DNA from: Marsupella aquatica | Lineage: Eukaryota; Marchantiophyta | NCBI GenBank assembly: GCA_973895155.1 | Contig: OZ316898.1 | Coordinates: forward strand, 10,850,001-10,914,000 | Direction of reading: 5' to 3' | DNA length: 64,000 nucleotides | In this document: one piece after another, positions 1-13,300 of the stretch | Position numbering within the stretch: the stretch's first letter is position 1 | Layout: every line of letters begins with the position of its first letter | Notes under the pieces: model-generated | What the model was told of the DNA's origin: nothing | Database searches by the model: none | Seen by the model: only the letters and a program-made list of their open reading frames with translations | Position numbers and translations under genes: made by a program

Positions 1-212
1 GCTGACCATCATGATATGAATCTGTAGCTGGAATCGCACTGCGTGGCAAATGAACCTGGACAATTTCCCACAGCTAGCCACCCTGTTTTATGTTGTACGT
101 GTCCTTTCGAGAAATCGCATTCTGTTTCCTTTCTAGAAATCCTTTTTAAAAATCGTAATTATGTACAAGAAATATATTTACCATCAGCGATCTTTATTCT
201 TTTTCATTCCAG
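1..212 (+). other. Intron of the topoisomerase II gene at the window edge
   Basis: No stretch here matches topoisomerase II coding sequence. The segment ends in a pyrimidine-rich tract and CAG immediately before the first recognisable exon at 213, so I read it as the 3' part of an intron. The preceding exons, coding the ATPase domain, would lie outside the window. Confidence 0.6.
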
Positions 213-3200
213 GAATTCAGTGAGAATATGAACAGGAAGTCAGAGCCTACGATCGTAAACTGTAAGGCAAACGAGAATTGGACTAAAGTGACCTTCAGTC
301 CCGATCTGGCGAAATTTCGGATGTCTTATCTTGAAGAAGATGTTGTCGCCTTGATGAGCAAACGAGTTTTGGATATCGCGGGATGTCTAGGAAAGACGGT
401 GAAGGTCGAGCTCAACGGCAAGCGATTGCCCATAAAATCGTTCGTGGATTATGTGGGGCTATACTTGGCGTCCTCGTCAAATTCCAATCGTGAAGAACCC
501 CTTCCAAGGTCAGTTGAAGCATAAAGGTTCAGGGAAATTAGTACGCATTGGCCTTTTGCTGGCATGTGTTGACTTCTGTGCCTGTCTGTGACCAGGTTCT
601 ACGAGAAGGTGAATGATAGATGGGAAGTCTGTATATCGCTCAGCGATGGTCAGTTTCAGCAGGTATGCATGTCTTTATGCAGCTGGAAAAAGCTAGGGAC
701 ATTTGTTTGAAAGGAATCACTCTTCAGGCATTTTTCACTAAGTAGCAAATCTTGTCTTGAGTGAGTGTAGGTCAGTTTTGTCAACAGGATTGCGACGATT
801 AGAGGAGGCACGCATGTGACATGCGTTGCAGACCAGATTGTTGACCACGTGATAGGAATTGTCAAAAAGAAGTCCAAGAGTACAGGGGTAAAGCCCTTTC
901 AAGTCAAAAATCATTTGTGGATCTTCGTCAACTCACTCATTGACAATCCGGCATTCGACTCTCAAACCAAAGAGACCTTGACATCTCGTCAGGGCAGCTT
1001 CGGGTCGAAATGCGAACTATCCCCAGAATTCTTGAAGAAAGGTGAAGCACTTTCTGATTTCAGCGGTGGGACTGTCTGTTTTCGAATGGGCTTCATAGAC
1101 CTGTGACACGGTTAGCATGGACCTTGCAGCCTCCCTCCGGCCTGACTTTTCTTTCACTTTGCCTGCAGTCGCGAAATCTGGAATTGTTGATAGTGTTCTG
1201 AAATTTGCTGAATATAAGCAAAATCTGGACTTGAAGAAGACGGACGGAAGCAAACGGCAAAGAATTACCGGCATAACTAAACTCGACGATGCGAACGATG
1301 CCGGAGGAAGAAACTCGCAAGACTGTACATTGATCTTAACTGAGGGTGACTCGGCAAAAGCTCTGGCAGTGAGTTCTTGACTTCCCAAGAGATTTATATT
1401 GGAGTGAGACTGCACGCTAAATTGTGTTTCAAGTGGTCATTTTCAAGCTGAGTTCTTTCCAGTCGGACATCTTCTGTGTCACAAACTCTTGCTTATCCGT
1501 CTAGAAATTAAAAGGGAATGATGAATCTTGCTACGATGCCTTACTCGCATTTTCCTACATGTGTAACTGGAAAATCTGGGATATACGAAATGAGTTGTCA
1601 GACTGTAGGCAGCATCAACGGCCTCCAATTAGATGGACACGGACTGCTATCCCGGCAGAAAACTCTACGGGGTCTACGGATGAAGCCTCTCTAAGGCCTA
1701 CTTTCATTTTCATGCATGTCTAGTCGGTCCGACCCGCTGATGCTGGAGTTCGTTGTAATGGTTTAATCCGAAAGCGAGAGTCGTGTACGATGCCGGGGCT
1801 GGTTGGTGACAACGTTGCGTGTGCTTGCAGATGGCGGGCATTAGTGTCGTTGGGCGAAACACTTATGGTTGCTTCCCATTGCGGGGAAAGCTATTGAATG
1901 TTCGGGAGGCTAGCCACCAACAGGTTATGGATAACGCTGAGATCAGCAACATTAAGAGGATTCTGGGATTGCAGCAGGGCAAAGATTACCATGACACAAA
2001 GTCTCTGCGTTATGGTCACCTCATGATTATGACTGATCAGGTATTATTTGTGGAGAAGGAAGATTTGCTTTTCCATTCAGTTGGGTACGAGTGGTTTAAG
2101 GATTCCGAGCCCTCAGCAGTGGCTTTGACATTTAAACGGTGCAATTCGACTGGCTTATTGAAACCGTTCTGTTACTTTTCTTGGCAGGATCATGACGGAT
2201 CCCATATCAAAGGGCTGCTAATCAACTTCATTCACTCCTTTTGGCCTTCCCTCTTGAGGATTCCGTCGTTTTTGTTGGAGTTCATTACACCGATCGTCAA
2301 GGTATATTATGAATCTGTACTTTGATAGCGGATTAAATTATTTGAGATGCGTAATTTCTTATCAGAAGAGAGTTTACATTCTTTGTCAAGGACGACGAGA
2401 AACATCCATCATACATGTTCTCGCGATTGATCTTCGCGTTTCTGTTTACAGGCAAGTCACAGACGTGGACAGGTGATTTCATTCTACAGCATGCCTGAAT
2501 ACGAATCATGGAAGGAGTCCATCCATGGTGGTGCAAAAGAGTGGACGATCAAGTACTATAAGGTTTGTTTACAAGCGGGGTGTGATTGGCATCCTTCTCT
2601 TACTGTAATTCCGGCAGAGATGGATCATCGGTTCCTTCGTGACGTTTCTGAACTTCAATATGCCTGAGCAGGGTCTGGGTACTTCCACGTCGAAGGAGGG
2701 CAAGCAGTATTTCAGTGAACTTGGCAGACACAAAAAGGATTTTATTTGGGGAAGCGAAAATGACGGAGATGCAATAGAAATGGCATTCAGCAAGAAAAAG
2801 GTCGATGATCGGAAGACATGGCTTCGTCACTACAAGGTCAGAATATGCATCCACTGCTTTTCTGAACGCTCAAAATCTGAAGGCTCCCGTGATCTGTTTG
2901 TCAAAGATTTTCTAAGCTAGTATCTGCACTGCAGCCAGGAACTTTCCTCGATCAAACCGCGGAAGTTATCAACTATACGGACTTCGTGAACAAGGAGCTC
3001 ATTCAGTTTTCTGTTGCGGATCTGGCACGTTCGATTCCCTCTGTGGTTGACGGTTTCAAGCCTGGCCAGCGGAAGATTCTCTTCTGCTCCTTCAAGAGAA
3101 ACTTTGTAAAGCAAGCAAAGGTAATTTGCCAGTGATTCACGTGTAATCAATTTCTGGATATCGTTGAAAGATGCTACACTTCTTTTCTTCAAGACCCTAG

Positions 3201-6200
3201 CCAGCTTTGTCCTGAAGCAATCCGTTCTTGTTTGCAAGGTTTCGCAATTTGCCGGATATGTATCAGAGCATTCAGCATATCATCATGGGGAGCAAAGTCT
3301 GCAAACGACCATTATTGGAATGGCACAGAATTACGTAGGGAGCAACAACATCAACCTGTTTGCTCCACTTGGACAGTTTGGTACCAGGAATCAGGTGCGA
3401 GAAGGTTCATTACGTAATTTTTTCCCTTCCATCATTTCAAAAGTAGGGACCGCAAGCTTGAGCTGGGTACGCAGTGTATATGGAGCGCATTACTGTCGGA
3501 TTTTTGGATATCCGCGGAAAACATTTCTTCAGCTGTTAACGCGCATTTTAAATCAATCTCCTTCGTCGTCTCACACAGGGTGGGAAGGATCACGCCAGCT
3601 CCCGATACGTCTTTACATGTCTCTCTTCGATCACTCGCCTTTTGTTTCCCCAGCCAGATGACATGCTTCTCGAGTATTTGAAAGAGGATGGGCAAACCAT
3701 CGAGCCTACATGGTTCGTTCGTTCTTCACTTCATAGGCTCAACAGCGTCCTTGTTGTACCGGATTTAGTCAGGAAGTTCTGGTTTCTGGACTTTGGATTG
3801 GGTAATCTGAACTCTGTCCTTCAGCAAGTTTTTATATCCATTGGTATTTGTCGAATTCCTACAGGTACGCTCCAATTATTCCAATGGTACTTGTGAACGG
3901 AAGTGAAGGGATTGGGACGGGATGGAGCACGTTTGTGCCTAACTACAATCCCAGGGACATTGTCGAAAACGTCAAACGATTACTGAGAGACGAACCAATG
4001 CAACCTATGGAGCCATGGTACAAAGGATTTAAGGTATGCAAGAATAATGTTGCTGAATGTTTCTGTTCCTCGTTTTTTATGGTTTGTTTGTCTATTTGAT
4101 TTTTTCCTGAGGGATGATGCTGTAACACGTAGAAGACTTTCCCGCAATTATGTTGGAATCTCTTCGCAATTAACATACTTTGGTTTGGAAGGGCACGATT
4201 GAGCGAACGGCAGCGAAGGAATCTGGCGTGACTTACACGGTTACCGGCATCATTGATGAGCTGAACGAGACCACCCTCAAAATAACAGAACTACCAGTCC
4301 GGAAGTGGACGCAGGATTACAAAGAATATCTCGAAGACCTCATGCTCGGCTCTGGAAAAATTAAGGAGCCATTCATTAAGGCATGAAAATCTAATACCCG
4401 CTCAGTTCACGATGGTTGCGTCTTGCAAGATATGCGCAACAACCTAGTGGTAGACGTTCACATTGAAGAAGACGTTGTGTGCGGTGGATTTTCCGTGACT
4501 TGTTGTTGCGAGTGTTGTCCGACTAATACTAAGGATCCATGATTTACAGGACTACAGGGAGCATGGCACGGACACAATGGTGGACTTCGAGATCCTGCTT
4601 TCTGAAGAGAATATGGCCTTAGCATTATCTGAGGGTCTCACGAAGAAATTTAAACTCACCACAAACTTAAGCACTAGTAACATGCACTTGTTTGATGCGA
4701 GCGGGACCATCAAGAAATACGACACACCTGAGATGAGTATGGTTTATTCCCGGGCCCTGTGATTGATCCTTAGTTATCGCAAACTCAAACCAAAGACAAA
4801 AATCAAATGAAAACCAAAGGAAACAGAAAGTGTATTCTGTATTTCTTAGAATGCACCTGAGCAAATTTCGAACTCTAACTCCGCTGTCCTGTTCGCTGCG
4901 CTTGTAGTACTGGAGGAATTCTACTACATTCGGATGGAGCTTTACGTGAAAAGAAAGGTGACTAGCAGTCCTGCCGCCATTTGGGAGACCTGAGCGCCAG
5001 ACTCCCTTCATGATCTGCGATTCATATTGTTGTCATTTGCTAGCGTTTGAACCGAATGAGCCGGCCTCCGTAGGTTGTGCCCGCTAAACAGAAGAGTATC
5101 GTATATTGCAGGCGATGCAACTCTCCAATCTCGAGTTGGACCTTCTGAAGTTGGCCAACAAAGTCCGGTTTATCTTGGGTGTCGTGAAAGGGGAGATTAT
5201 CGTCAGCAACCGAAAGCGGGCAGAGTTGTTGAAGGAATTGAAGGCGAAAAAGTTCACCCCATTTCCAAAAACTTCCAAAAAGGACGAGCCTCCAGTGGCC
5301 GGAGCAGAATTGTCGGAAGGGAACGAGGAGTCATCTGAACATGATGAGACAACAAATGACACTATTCGAGTCGGGGACTATGAATATCTTCTCGCGTTGG
5401 CCATCGGGACGCTCACCTTCGAAAAGGTCGAGCAGCTCCTTAATCAGAAGGAAAGCCTGGAAGGTGAAGTGGAGGAGCTGAGAAGAGCGTCTCCAAAGGA
5501 TCTGTGGGCGAGGGATCTCGACGCGTTCCTTCTACAACTTGACGTAAGTGTCACCGGTGTAAATATTGGGTCGGGGTATGCACGTAGGTTTTGTATTGAC
5601 TGGATAGATCAGGACTAATCCCCCTCTCCCCAACCCGAATCGTTCATTTACAGGCACAAGATCTCGAAGAGCAGAATGATGAAGCGTATGAGAGGAAGCA
5701 AATGGCCAAGGAGGGGACTCAGATTATGAAACGTGCCAAGCCCGCAAGAAAGGCTCCCATAAAGAAGGCCGCTACAGCAATTTCAGGAGCTAAATCTGAG
5801 ACGTCCACCGTGACCACGGCTGTCACTGAACCTTCCATGATGACTACAACAGCGAGTACATACCTATCCCAGCCCAAGGACGACCAAGCAGTTTGTTGTA
5901 CCTTTTTTGTCATTGAAACTCGGGGTTTACATCGGTTCGTTTCTGTGTACTGACGTAGGCTGAGGTGTCTGTCTTTCCACAGAGAAAGGAGCTAAAAAAG
6001 CTGGAGTCGCAAAAAAGGCAGCGGCAGGCAAACCTCCTCTAGTGGTAAGTAGAAAAAACAATGTTGAAACTCACTTTTATGACCTTAGAGCCCGAGGCCT
6101 CCCCTTCAGGTGGTGGCAGTTTCGTTCTGGCAGTTTTGCGATAGCAAGGTGATCGAGGATATGCTACCTAGTTTTCAGTAATTAATCTTGGGCGGTTTGG

Positions 6201-7135
6201 CCCGTGCAGCCCGTGCCGAGTGACGATGAAGACGACGAGATTGGACTCGACCAAAGCTTATCCCAGCGCATGGCGGCGATGGGACTGCGAGTCAAATCCC
6301 CAGGTACGTTGACTCATCCAAGTGATGCCCGGAGAAGTTCTTAGTCAGAACCACTGATCTCTTCACTTCTCCTCAGAGTTACATAAGTGGGAAGAGTTCG
6401 GAAGAGCAGCTGCGCTCGTCCGATTCTGCTGTTCGCTGAACGGTCAACTGATGCCATTGGTTTGTTCTCTCAGATACAGATAATATTATCCGCCCTTCGA
6501 CTGCCACTCTCCTGGATCTGACGGACTCAGAGGGTGGGGGTAAAATTACGAGCGCAGCAGCAGCTATGAAGAAGAAGGAGCCGGTGAAAAGAGGACCAAG
6601 GGCCCTCAAAACGACCACAATTGTGAGCAGTGACAGCGAAGAGGATTATGCCTCTCCGAAAGACGATGCCAGCTCTGAGGAGGAGGCAGCACCCCAAAAA
6701 AGAAAGGGAGGAAAGAGTGGTCCCTCTCGGAAGAAAGCACTTCCGAAATCTTCAGCTCCCGCAGTCCAGATTGAAAGTGGAGTTGATTCCCCGGAGCCAA
6801 TCGTTGGCGTTAAGAAACGGGCTGTGAAGGGGCAGGCACAGAAAGGTGCAGAGAAGGCACCTCAGCTCAAAGTTCAAAAAGTACGAATCTCTCCGTTTCA
6901 CAAGAAGAGCGGACCCATGCCGGAGTTTCCTGAGTTGGCCGAGTCAGCTCCTAAATTTGATCAAGTACGGGAGCGATTGCCCTCTGCCGCAGATTTGGTA
7001 GACGCCACCGCACGCAGACCCGTGAGGACGAGTCGTGCTCAGCCCACATACAAGGACGTTCAAGTCTTGAGTAGTGACAGTGATGGTCATGGTGCATCAA
7101 GCGAAGAAGAGGCGAGTAGTGACTACGAGGAGTAA
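213..7135 (+). CDS. TOP2: DNA topoisomerase II, 5'-partial, about 19 exons in window
   Basis: Type IIA topoisomerase, which passes one DNA duplex through a transient double-strand break in the nucleus. Sixteen phase-consistent exons are seen: 213-508, 596-662, 771-1041, 1169-1368, 1831-2040, 2188-2301, 2452-2562, 2672-2836, 2935-3120, 3239-3394, 3579-3712, 3865-4033, 4192-4380, 4550-4736, 4908-4957 and 5112-5543. Tail exons follow at 5654-~5920, ~5983-6042 (both approximate), 6210-6303 and 6474-7135. Landmarks are the transducer part, the TOPRIM motif EGDSAKALA (about 1342-1368), DHDGSHIKG (from 2188), and the winged-helix catalytic tyrosine in SSRYVFT, codon 3606-3608. The C-terminal tail is rich in Lys, Ser and acidic residues, as in other eukaryotic enzymes. 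The GHKL ATPase end lies upstream of the window. One intron (4381-4549) starts with GC. About 1,300 residues are present. Confidence 0.96.
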
Positions 7136-10100
7136 GACAAATTGGACATGTTCGTTTCTTACTGCGTTTGGCTCGCTGAATTGAACTCGAAAGCGATAGA
7201 GATATCTCAACAGGACAATCAAGATAAATAATCTAGAATGGATGTATCATGGAGCATGACCTATGCGGGTGGATTTTTAGCGGCTCCATAACGTCAATTG
7301 TAGTGGCACAAGACTTCTTGTCCCCATAATCTTCAAGTGACTCAGTCATGATGACTGACATCAAAGAATTTGAGTGTCATTCTGCACTTTCAACAGCCAC
7401 GGATCCCCAATTCTAGTTTGTGTGAATCTAGTCTACCGTCACGAAGGAGAACCACTCAGGTCTTCGATTTTTTGTGATTGCGATGTCCAACCAGCTACTG
7501 TATTTCCAATGTCAGCCGCTGCATTGTGACTTCCAAACGTTTTGCGGTGTAGGAAGCCTAGAGTAGAAGAAGCAAGGGCAATTGTGCAAGATGGCCATGA
7601 GTTTGAGGACTGCCGTCAGAAGTTAACAACCAATGAAGAGATACTCGCTCAAAATGAAATCTGAACAAGTGAAGGCAATGAAGCAGTTACCCGGTATGGA
7701 TCAACTTCTGGCAGCTGGTGTTGGAGATATGATCGAAAAGAACACTGTCAAATATCTAGCAATCCCCTTTGATTAGTGATTCTTATCAACGAATCGTAAG
7801 AATGTCGTAGAATGGGCCCCTTGGTCAGATCAATCTTGAGTAGGACAGTGGAGAAGAGTGATGTCATCACTTGGACGTTGATCCTTGATGTGTTGATAAT
7901 GGATATCGATATGCTTAGATCTCTCATCATGTTTGTTGGTGTTAACGAGTGGAATCCCACTAAGCTCCTGACAATGAATTGGTGTAGGTGGCTGAGGAAA
8001 GCCATTATTGTGTAGCAATCTCCAGAGCCAGATAGCTTTAGTATTGCATATACTCACATTCAGTACTGGAAAGTGTAATCTACTTTTTGTTTTTTCCTTG
8101 CCTAACTGATAGCAGCTCCAGCAAGTTGAAAACAGAATGCTCGGATGGATTTGTGAGTGTCATAATCATCAGGAGGCAGCATCCGAATAACCTGGAAGAC
8201 TGCAAGGTTCTATAGGCTTAGTGTTTTGAAGAGAATAAGTCTGGTGCCTTGATGTCCAAAAATGTGTATGACAATCCAGAAAATGTGTTTGATAACATGC
8301 CGATGTTGGGTAGCAGGGTTTGATAAGCACATAATTCACCAGCTGCTCTCAGGTAGGGCATAGATTGCAGTCAGGAAATTTGGCCAGGTGTTGAAGGGAA
8401 TTGGTGAGTGGAAATAGGCTTGTAGTCTAACATTTTAAACTATTTAAGCTTATTAAGAATATAAGTGATTTGATTGAAAGGAAGCCAGGCTTTTGTCAGG
8501 TCAAGCTCAAGGTGCATGCCTTGAACATGGTAGGCTGTGATTATTAAGTGATTTTTTGGTCCATAAAATCTAGGACATGAGCAAGGAATCTGAATCACTA
8601 AAACTGTTAGTATTAAATGCGTATTCTTCATAACATTTGCAACCCACTTCCTGATAGCAATTGTGCAATTGTTTGCATAGAAAGGAGACACTGCTGCAAC
8701 TCCTTCTATACGGGCTAGGTAAACTTGTCAATATGACTTTGAAGAATGGTGTCCGTTTCTGTTTGGAGGGAAAGGGAATTTTTTCCAGTTGGCCCATGTT
8801 CAAAACAAGGAAATGGCAAGATGTATTACAACATTTGATGTGAAGAGTGTGAAAGATCAATTACTTTTGACACCCACAAAGATGAGAAAAAGTGTCTTCT
8901 GAGTAAAGAGCAATGTTTCCAAGGGAATTTTGATAGTCTAACCAAGTATCATGTAAAAAGTTTAATGATGTACAGGCCACCATGCATAAGTGTAAAATGT
9001 GCTTTTCTGCAAGGCGAAGGCTTCTTTGTCGATATTTCCTTTTTGATGTATATTGGCAGTTTTTCTTGCAGGTTTTGTAAGTGCAAGTTGGATCTCTTTA
9101 GGCAACAAATATGTAAGCACAAATTGTGGATAAGTGTATACTTTTGATTGCCCACAGGTGCATGAGAGATAAGGATATCTCTATCGACAAGTGAAGGACT
9201 TATTGACATATAATATATTGCACTAATCCATGACGTATGGTTTGGTACCAGCCATAGTACGTCTATGGACAGGAACGGGAAAAAATAGGGATAGAGAGTA
9301 CATGCAGATGTGCACAGTGTCTTGTGCTTGCACTTATAGCATAACTTTAACCCTGACAACTTTAATAGTGACAACAAATGAAGGGTGTCAGAATATCAAT
9401 CCAAAGTCAATGACACAAAATTGACCCGGTCAGAACTAGAGGCAAAATGGTAGAGTTTTGATTCATGTTTTGGCAAACTCTGGCCAGATCGAGCAACATA
9501 ATGAGGGACTGGGATGGGCAGTGTACAAGGTCCCAGGAAAATGAGGGAGCATTCACACTTTGTAGATGTAATGTGCTATAGTTAAAACCAAGGGCTCAAA
9601 GTGAAGACTCTTCACATGCAAGGGCACACTCTTACACTTATAATAATTAAAGCGACACGCCCTTTATAATAAAAGAGAAAAAGAAATGTTGGGATCTATG
9701 AGACGTTAGTTTCGACCAAACAGAAAACGTGAAAATACAAATTCCAGTTTTGGCGGGAACGTGATTTTGTGCAGAAGCGTTCGCTCTCTCGTCGTTGGAA
9801 TGTTTTCGCACAGAGCATTTCCTCTCGTTGCGGTCTCTGCTTCCCCACTCACCACTCTTCGTGAACGCTCGTGTGATTCCTCGATGCGTCCGCAACTAAG
9901 TAGGTGAAATGCATTTGGTTCAAAGCTCCGCACGCAGCAATCTTAGCTCTGTTAATGAAGGCCGTGTCTCGTTCAACTAGGTTGAAGCAGGTTCTCAAGC
10001 TCCCGCAAAGAAATCTTTTCTCTGTTGCTAACACTCTGTCTCGTTTTCGTTCGGGACTGCATTTCGTTTGGGTTAAGCTTTTCGTTGAACTTGAATTTGA

Positions 10101-10328
10101 CGTACTAAAGTTTCTGCAAGGATGGCTCCTGCAGTTCACACTTGCAGCTTCTCTGCGGTGATCAGGACTCTCGGTTGTCATGGTTATTAAGGATCTCGCC
10201 AGGTTTCCTCCCCTGTCCGCGGGTGCGGGGGCGCAGTATGGATAGGATAGGTTAGAAATGATTTCGTATTCCGATTCACGGACGAGGAACGCAGAAATTT
10301 AGGTGGATCAAGAAGGAAACAGGCAGAC
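7136..10328. other. Spacer between TOP2 and CAP-H
   Basis: There is no intact gene. The first few hundred bases are probably the TOP2 3' UTR. Around 7545-7776 there are two short coding-like stretches in different frames, one containing DGHEFEDCRQKLTTNEEIL, possibly a frameshifted gene relic. The rest to about 9640 is AT-rich and unremarkable. From about 9700 the base composition rises toward the CAP-H start, so 9700-10328 probably holds its promoter and leader. An in-frame stop (10248-10250) lies upstream of the chosen CAP-H start. Confidence 0.4.
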
Positions 10329-13300
10329 ATGAATATGAATGGTCGATTTGACATTGTGGTATCGCCTCGGACACCGACGGGAATGAAATCGGTCACTCAA
10401 TGCACAACAACTCCAACCGGTGCGAAAACGCCAGGAGGAGTGGCGAGTGGAATTGCACAGAATGATACTCCTGGTAGGAGACTTGCGTCTCCCAGACCTG
10501 ATTTTGGCATCAACCCCAACGATGATGAGACTGAGAGGGCCAGAGTTCGAGCAGCTCGGGCTGAACAAAGACGACGGTCCTTCGGAGGACTTCAGCCGGC
10601 GGGGACGGGGCAGACTAGCGCTTTGTCCCAGGAAGATTGTAACATTCTCAGTCAAGAGTCTCTGTCAGCTTTGCTTCAAAATTGTCTGAAGCTGTCGAAT
10701 GCAAATGTAAGAAGGGAAAATGTTCCTAACAATCCGGGGGGCTGGAAAATTTTACTAGAATTGCTCGAGTGCTAATGTAAGGGAAAATTTGTCAAATGCT
10801 TCAGTCGACTAGAAAGTTTACCTTTGTGGAAAGCGATGTGCTTCGAGAGTTGGATTTGTTGGTCAGGTCAGAAAAAGTGCATCTTCTCCATCGGGAGGGG
10901 CGTTTGTCTAATTAATAGTAGATTTTTGAAAAACCTTTGGTTTGAATGTTCTGACCGCTGTTTACGGACGGGTGCAGAAAATCAATCAGGGAAACACCTG
11001 GGACCTTGGTCTGATAGACCATCTTAGCGATTTGGTCAAGAACGACACTAACGATGAAGAGGAAACCAATTTCCAGCTGGTGTGATTTTCGCAGACTGCT
11101 ACTCCCTTCACCAGAGTCTCTTTGTCAAGTTCTTGGATCCTCGCAGGGAAATTCAGGGGCTATACGTCTCGGGATGCAAATTTTGGGGGTATAATGTATC
11201 GTTACATAGTTTTGGCCTGCTTAGCTCTTTTCTCACGGGACTCCGTGCAGGCTAGTTGCACGTTGGAGACTGGAGTGAAGATATATTCGTATCGAGTTGA
11301 TTCGGTCCATTCCGAGGCTCACAAACTGCTTGGGGGCCTTGGCCGTTTAGCCAGTGAGGAAACACCGACAGAATGTGAGTGACGGCCATCTCAGTTTGAA
11401 TCGCTGCACTTCTATCCCCCACTGTCTTCTCATGGACACTGTAAGCCTCACCTTTATTGTAATCCCGTTATTTGATTTCTCTCGTGAAATGTTAGCGGGG
11501 TTTGTCAAGGATGATTTTGCTTTGTAAGAATAAGAAACGCCGTCCACATGGTCCAGCACTGCACATGGAATTTTCTTGTGACTGCACCTTCTTGCAATTG
11601 CAGCGCCTAGCGAGGATGGGGCTCAGCAAGGTGCTAACCTTTCGCAAGGAAGCAAGGAAGCTGCAAAAAAGGTGGATCACGAATATCTAGATCTCTCCTC
11701 TCACCACTTCAGTTTGTACCTTTGGTTGAACAATTGCACGTCATTTCATTTCCCTGGCTGACGCATATTTTGCCAAAAGCAAGTTTTGTAGAATGCTTTA
11801 CATCCGATTCAAGCTAGAAATTGAAGCAATTTCGGTACCTGTCCTCATCTCTGATTCCTGAGTTGGTGGTCATGTAGGCAGCATCGACCTTGTTAGCATC
11901 CAACGACACTATTAATCTTAAGAAGATCGATGGTAGACTCTTCTTTCCGACTACCTCTATCTAAGCTAAACGTTCTCTAAGCCATTTGCATTGTGGCGTT
12001 CTTGGCTTAAAGAGTCAGTCAAACTGGATTCTGTTTTCATTTTGGGCAAATGTTTGAGTCCATCTATTGCGCAGGTTCTGTGCTATTTTCCTTCTGACTG
12101 TGAGTGGTTGTACTTTGGTGGCAGTGGCGTTTAATGTGGATCCTTTATTTCACCAAACATCGGCTCTGTTTGACGACGGTGGTGCCCAAGGTCTTTTGTT
12201 GCACAATCTATCTGTGTATTCCGGTTGTGAAGTAGTTTTCGACTCCTTTGAGGTGCCGGAGCTTAAAATGAAAGCACAAGCTGCTCAGATAAAGGAAGGA
12301 TCGCAAACTGTGGATTTCTCCTTTATGGAAGGTGAGTCGAAGGAGAGTTGCATGTACGTTTACTACTCACTAAGGAGATCAAGCCTAGCGAGCTAGGGGA
12401 AGTGATATATAGCGTCAATAATATTGTCTTGCTTATTATTCTACTGGTACGGGGATCCTGTTGTCGATTCCAGAATGGGGGGATCTATTTAGATTCTCAG
12501 CCGAATTTCTCATTGTTGACAACACTAATACATTAATATGACAGACACCTTGGAACGGATGATGGATGTGCTCCGGCAGGAGCCTGAGATGACACCAACT
12601 CTTAAGGAGATCGTAAAACTTCTTGATGATCCTCGTCGGGCAGAGTTTGAAGCCGAAGGAGCACAAGTGGGTCAGTCATGCCAGATACCTGACGCCGTCA
12701 CACCAAGCAGGTAGAGCAAGCAGCTTTTCGCACCTACAACTAATTTACTCATTTGTGAAAACCCACTGACCCTGTTCACAATGCGAGCCAGGTCTATATG
12801 CCAAATCGAAAGCACAGTCTGAATTGATGCTCTTGTCCTTCACTCTCATGCAGGTCATGGTCTGATAGTGCAGACTTTGATGGTGCTCAAGACGACGACC
12901 TCGGCGAAATCTACAATGAAGACGTCGGGTTTGATAACATGGAATCTGGAAGCTTCAATGGAGGTGCAAGTCCACATTCAACAACTTGGAGCGACGTGAA
13001 TGGGGAATTAGAGGTACGCACTCGCAATGATATTCCTGGCCCAGAGCTTGGCTCAAAATCTGGCACATTTAAGATCGAGAACAAGTGAAAATTCCCTGCA
13101 CGTACAAAAATCATATGACATTATGGTTTGTATCTATTTGCACACTGTAGAATGATGAAGAAGGAGGGGATGGCTCAGATGAGGTTTTTATGAGTCAGGA
13201 CCCACTTGAGTGGCTTGCGATGGTTAGCAATGGCATACCAGCTAAATCCAATGCGTGGGCTGGCCCGGACCACTGGAAGTACGCAAAACCCAAAGGTATT

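Noticed and set aside
1017-1415. 132-codon - strand frame over TOP2 exons
   Set aside because: It is the antisense shadow of topoisomerase II exons.
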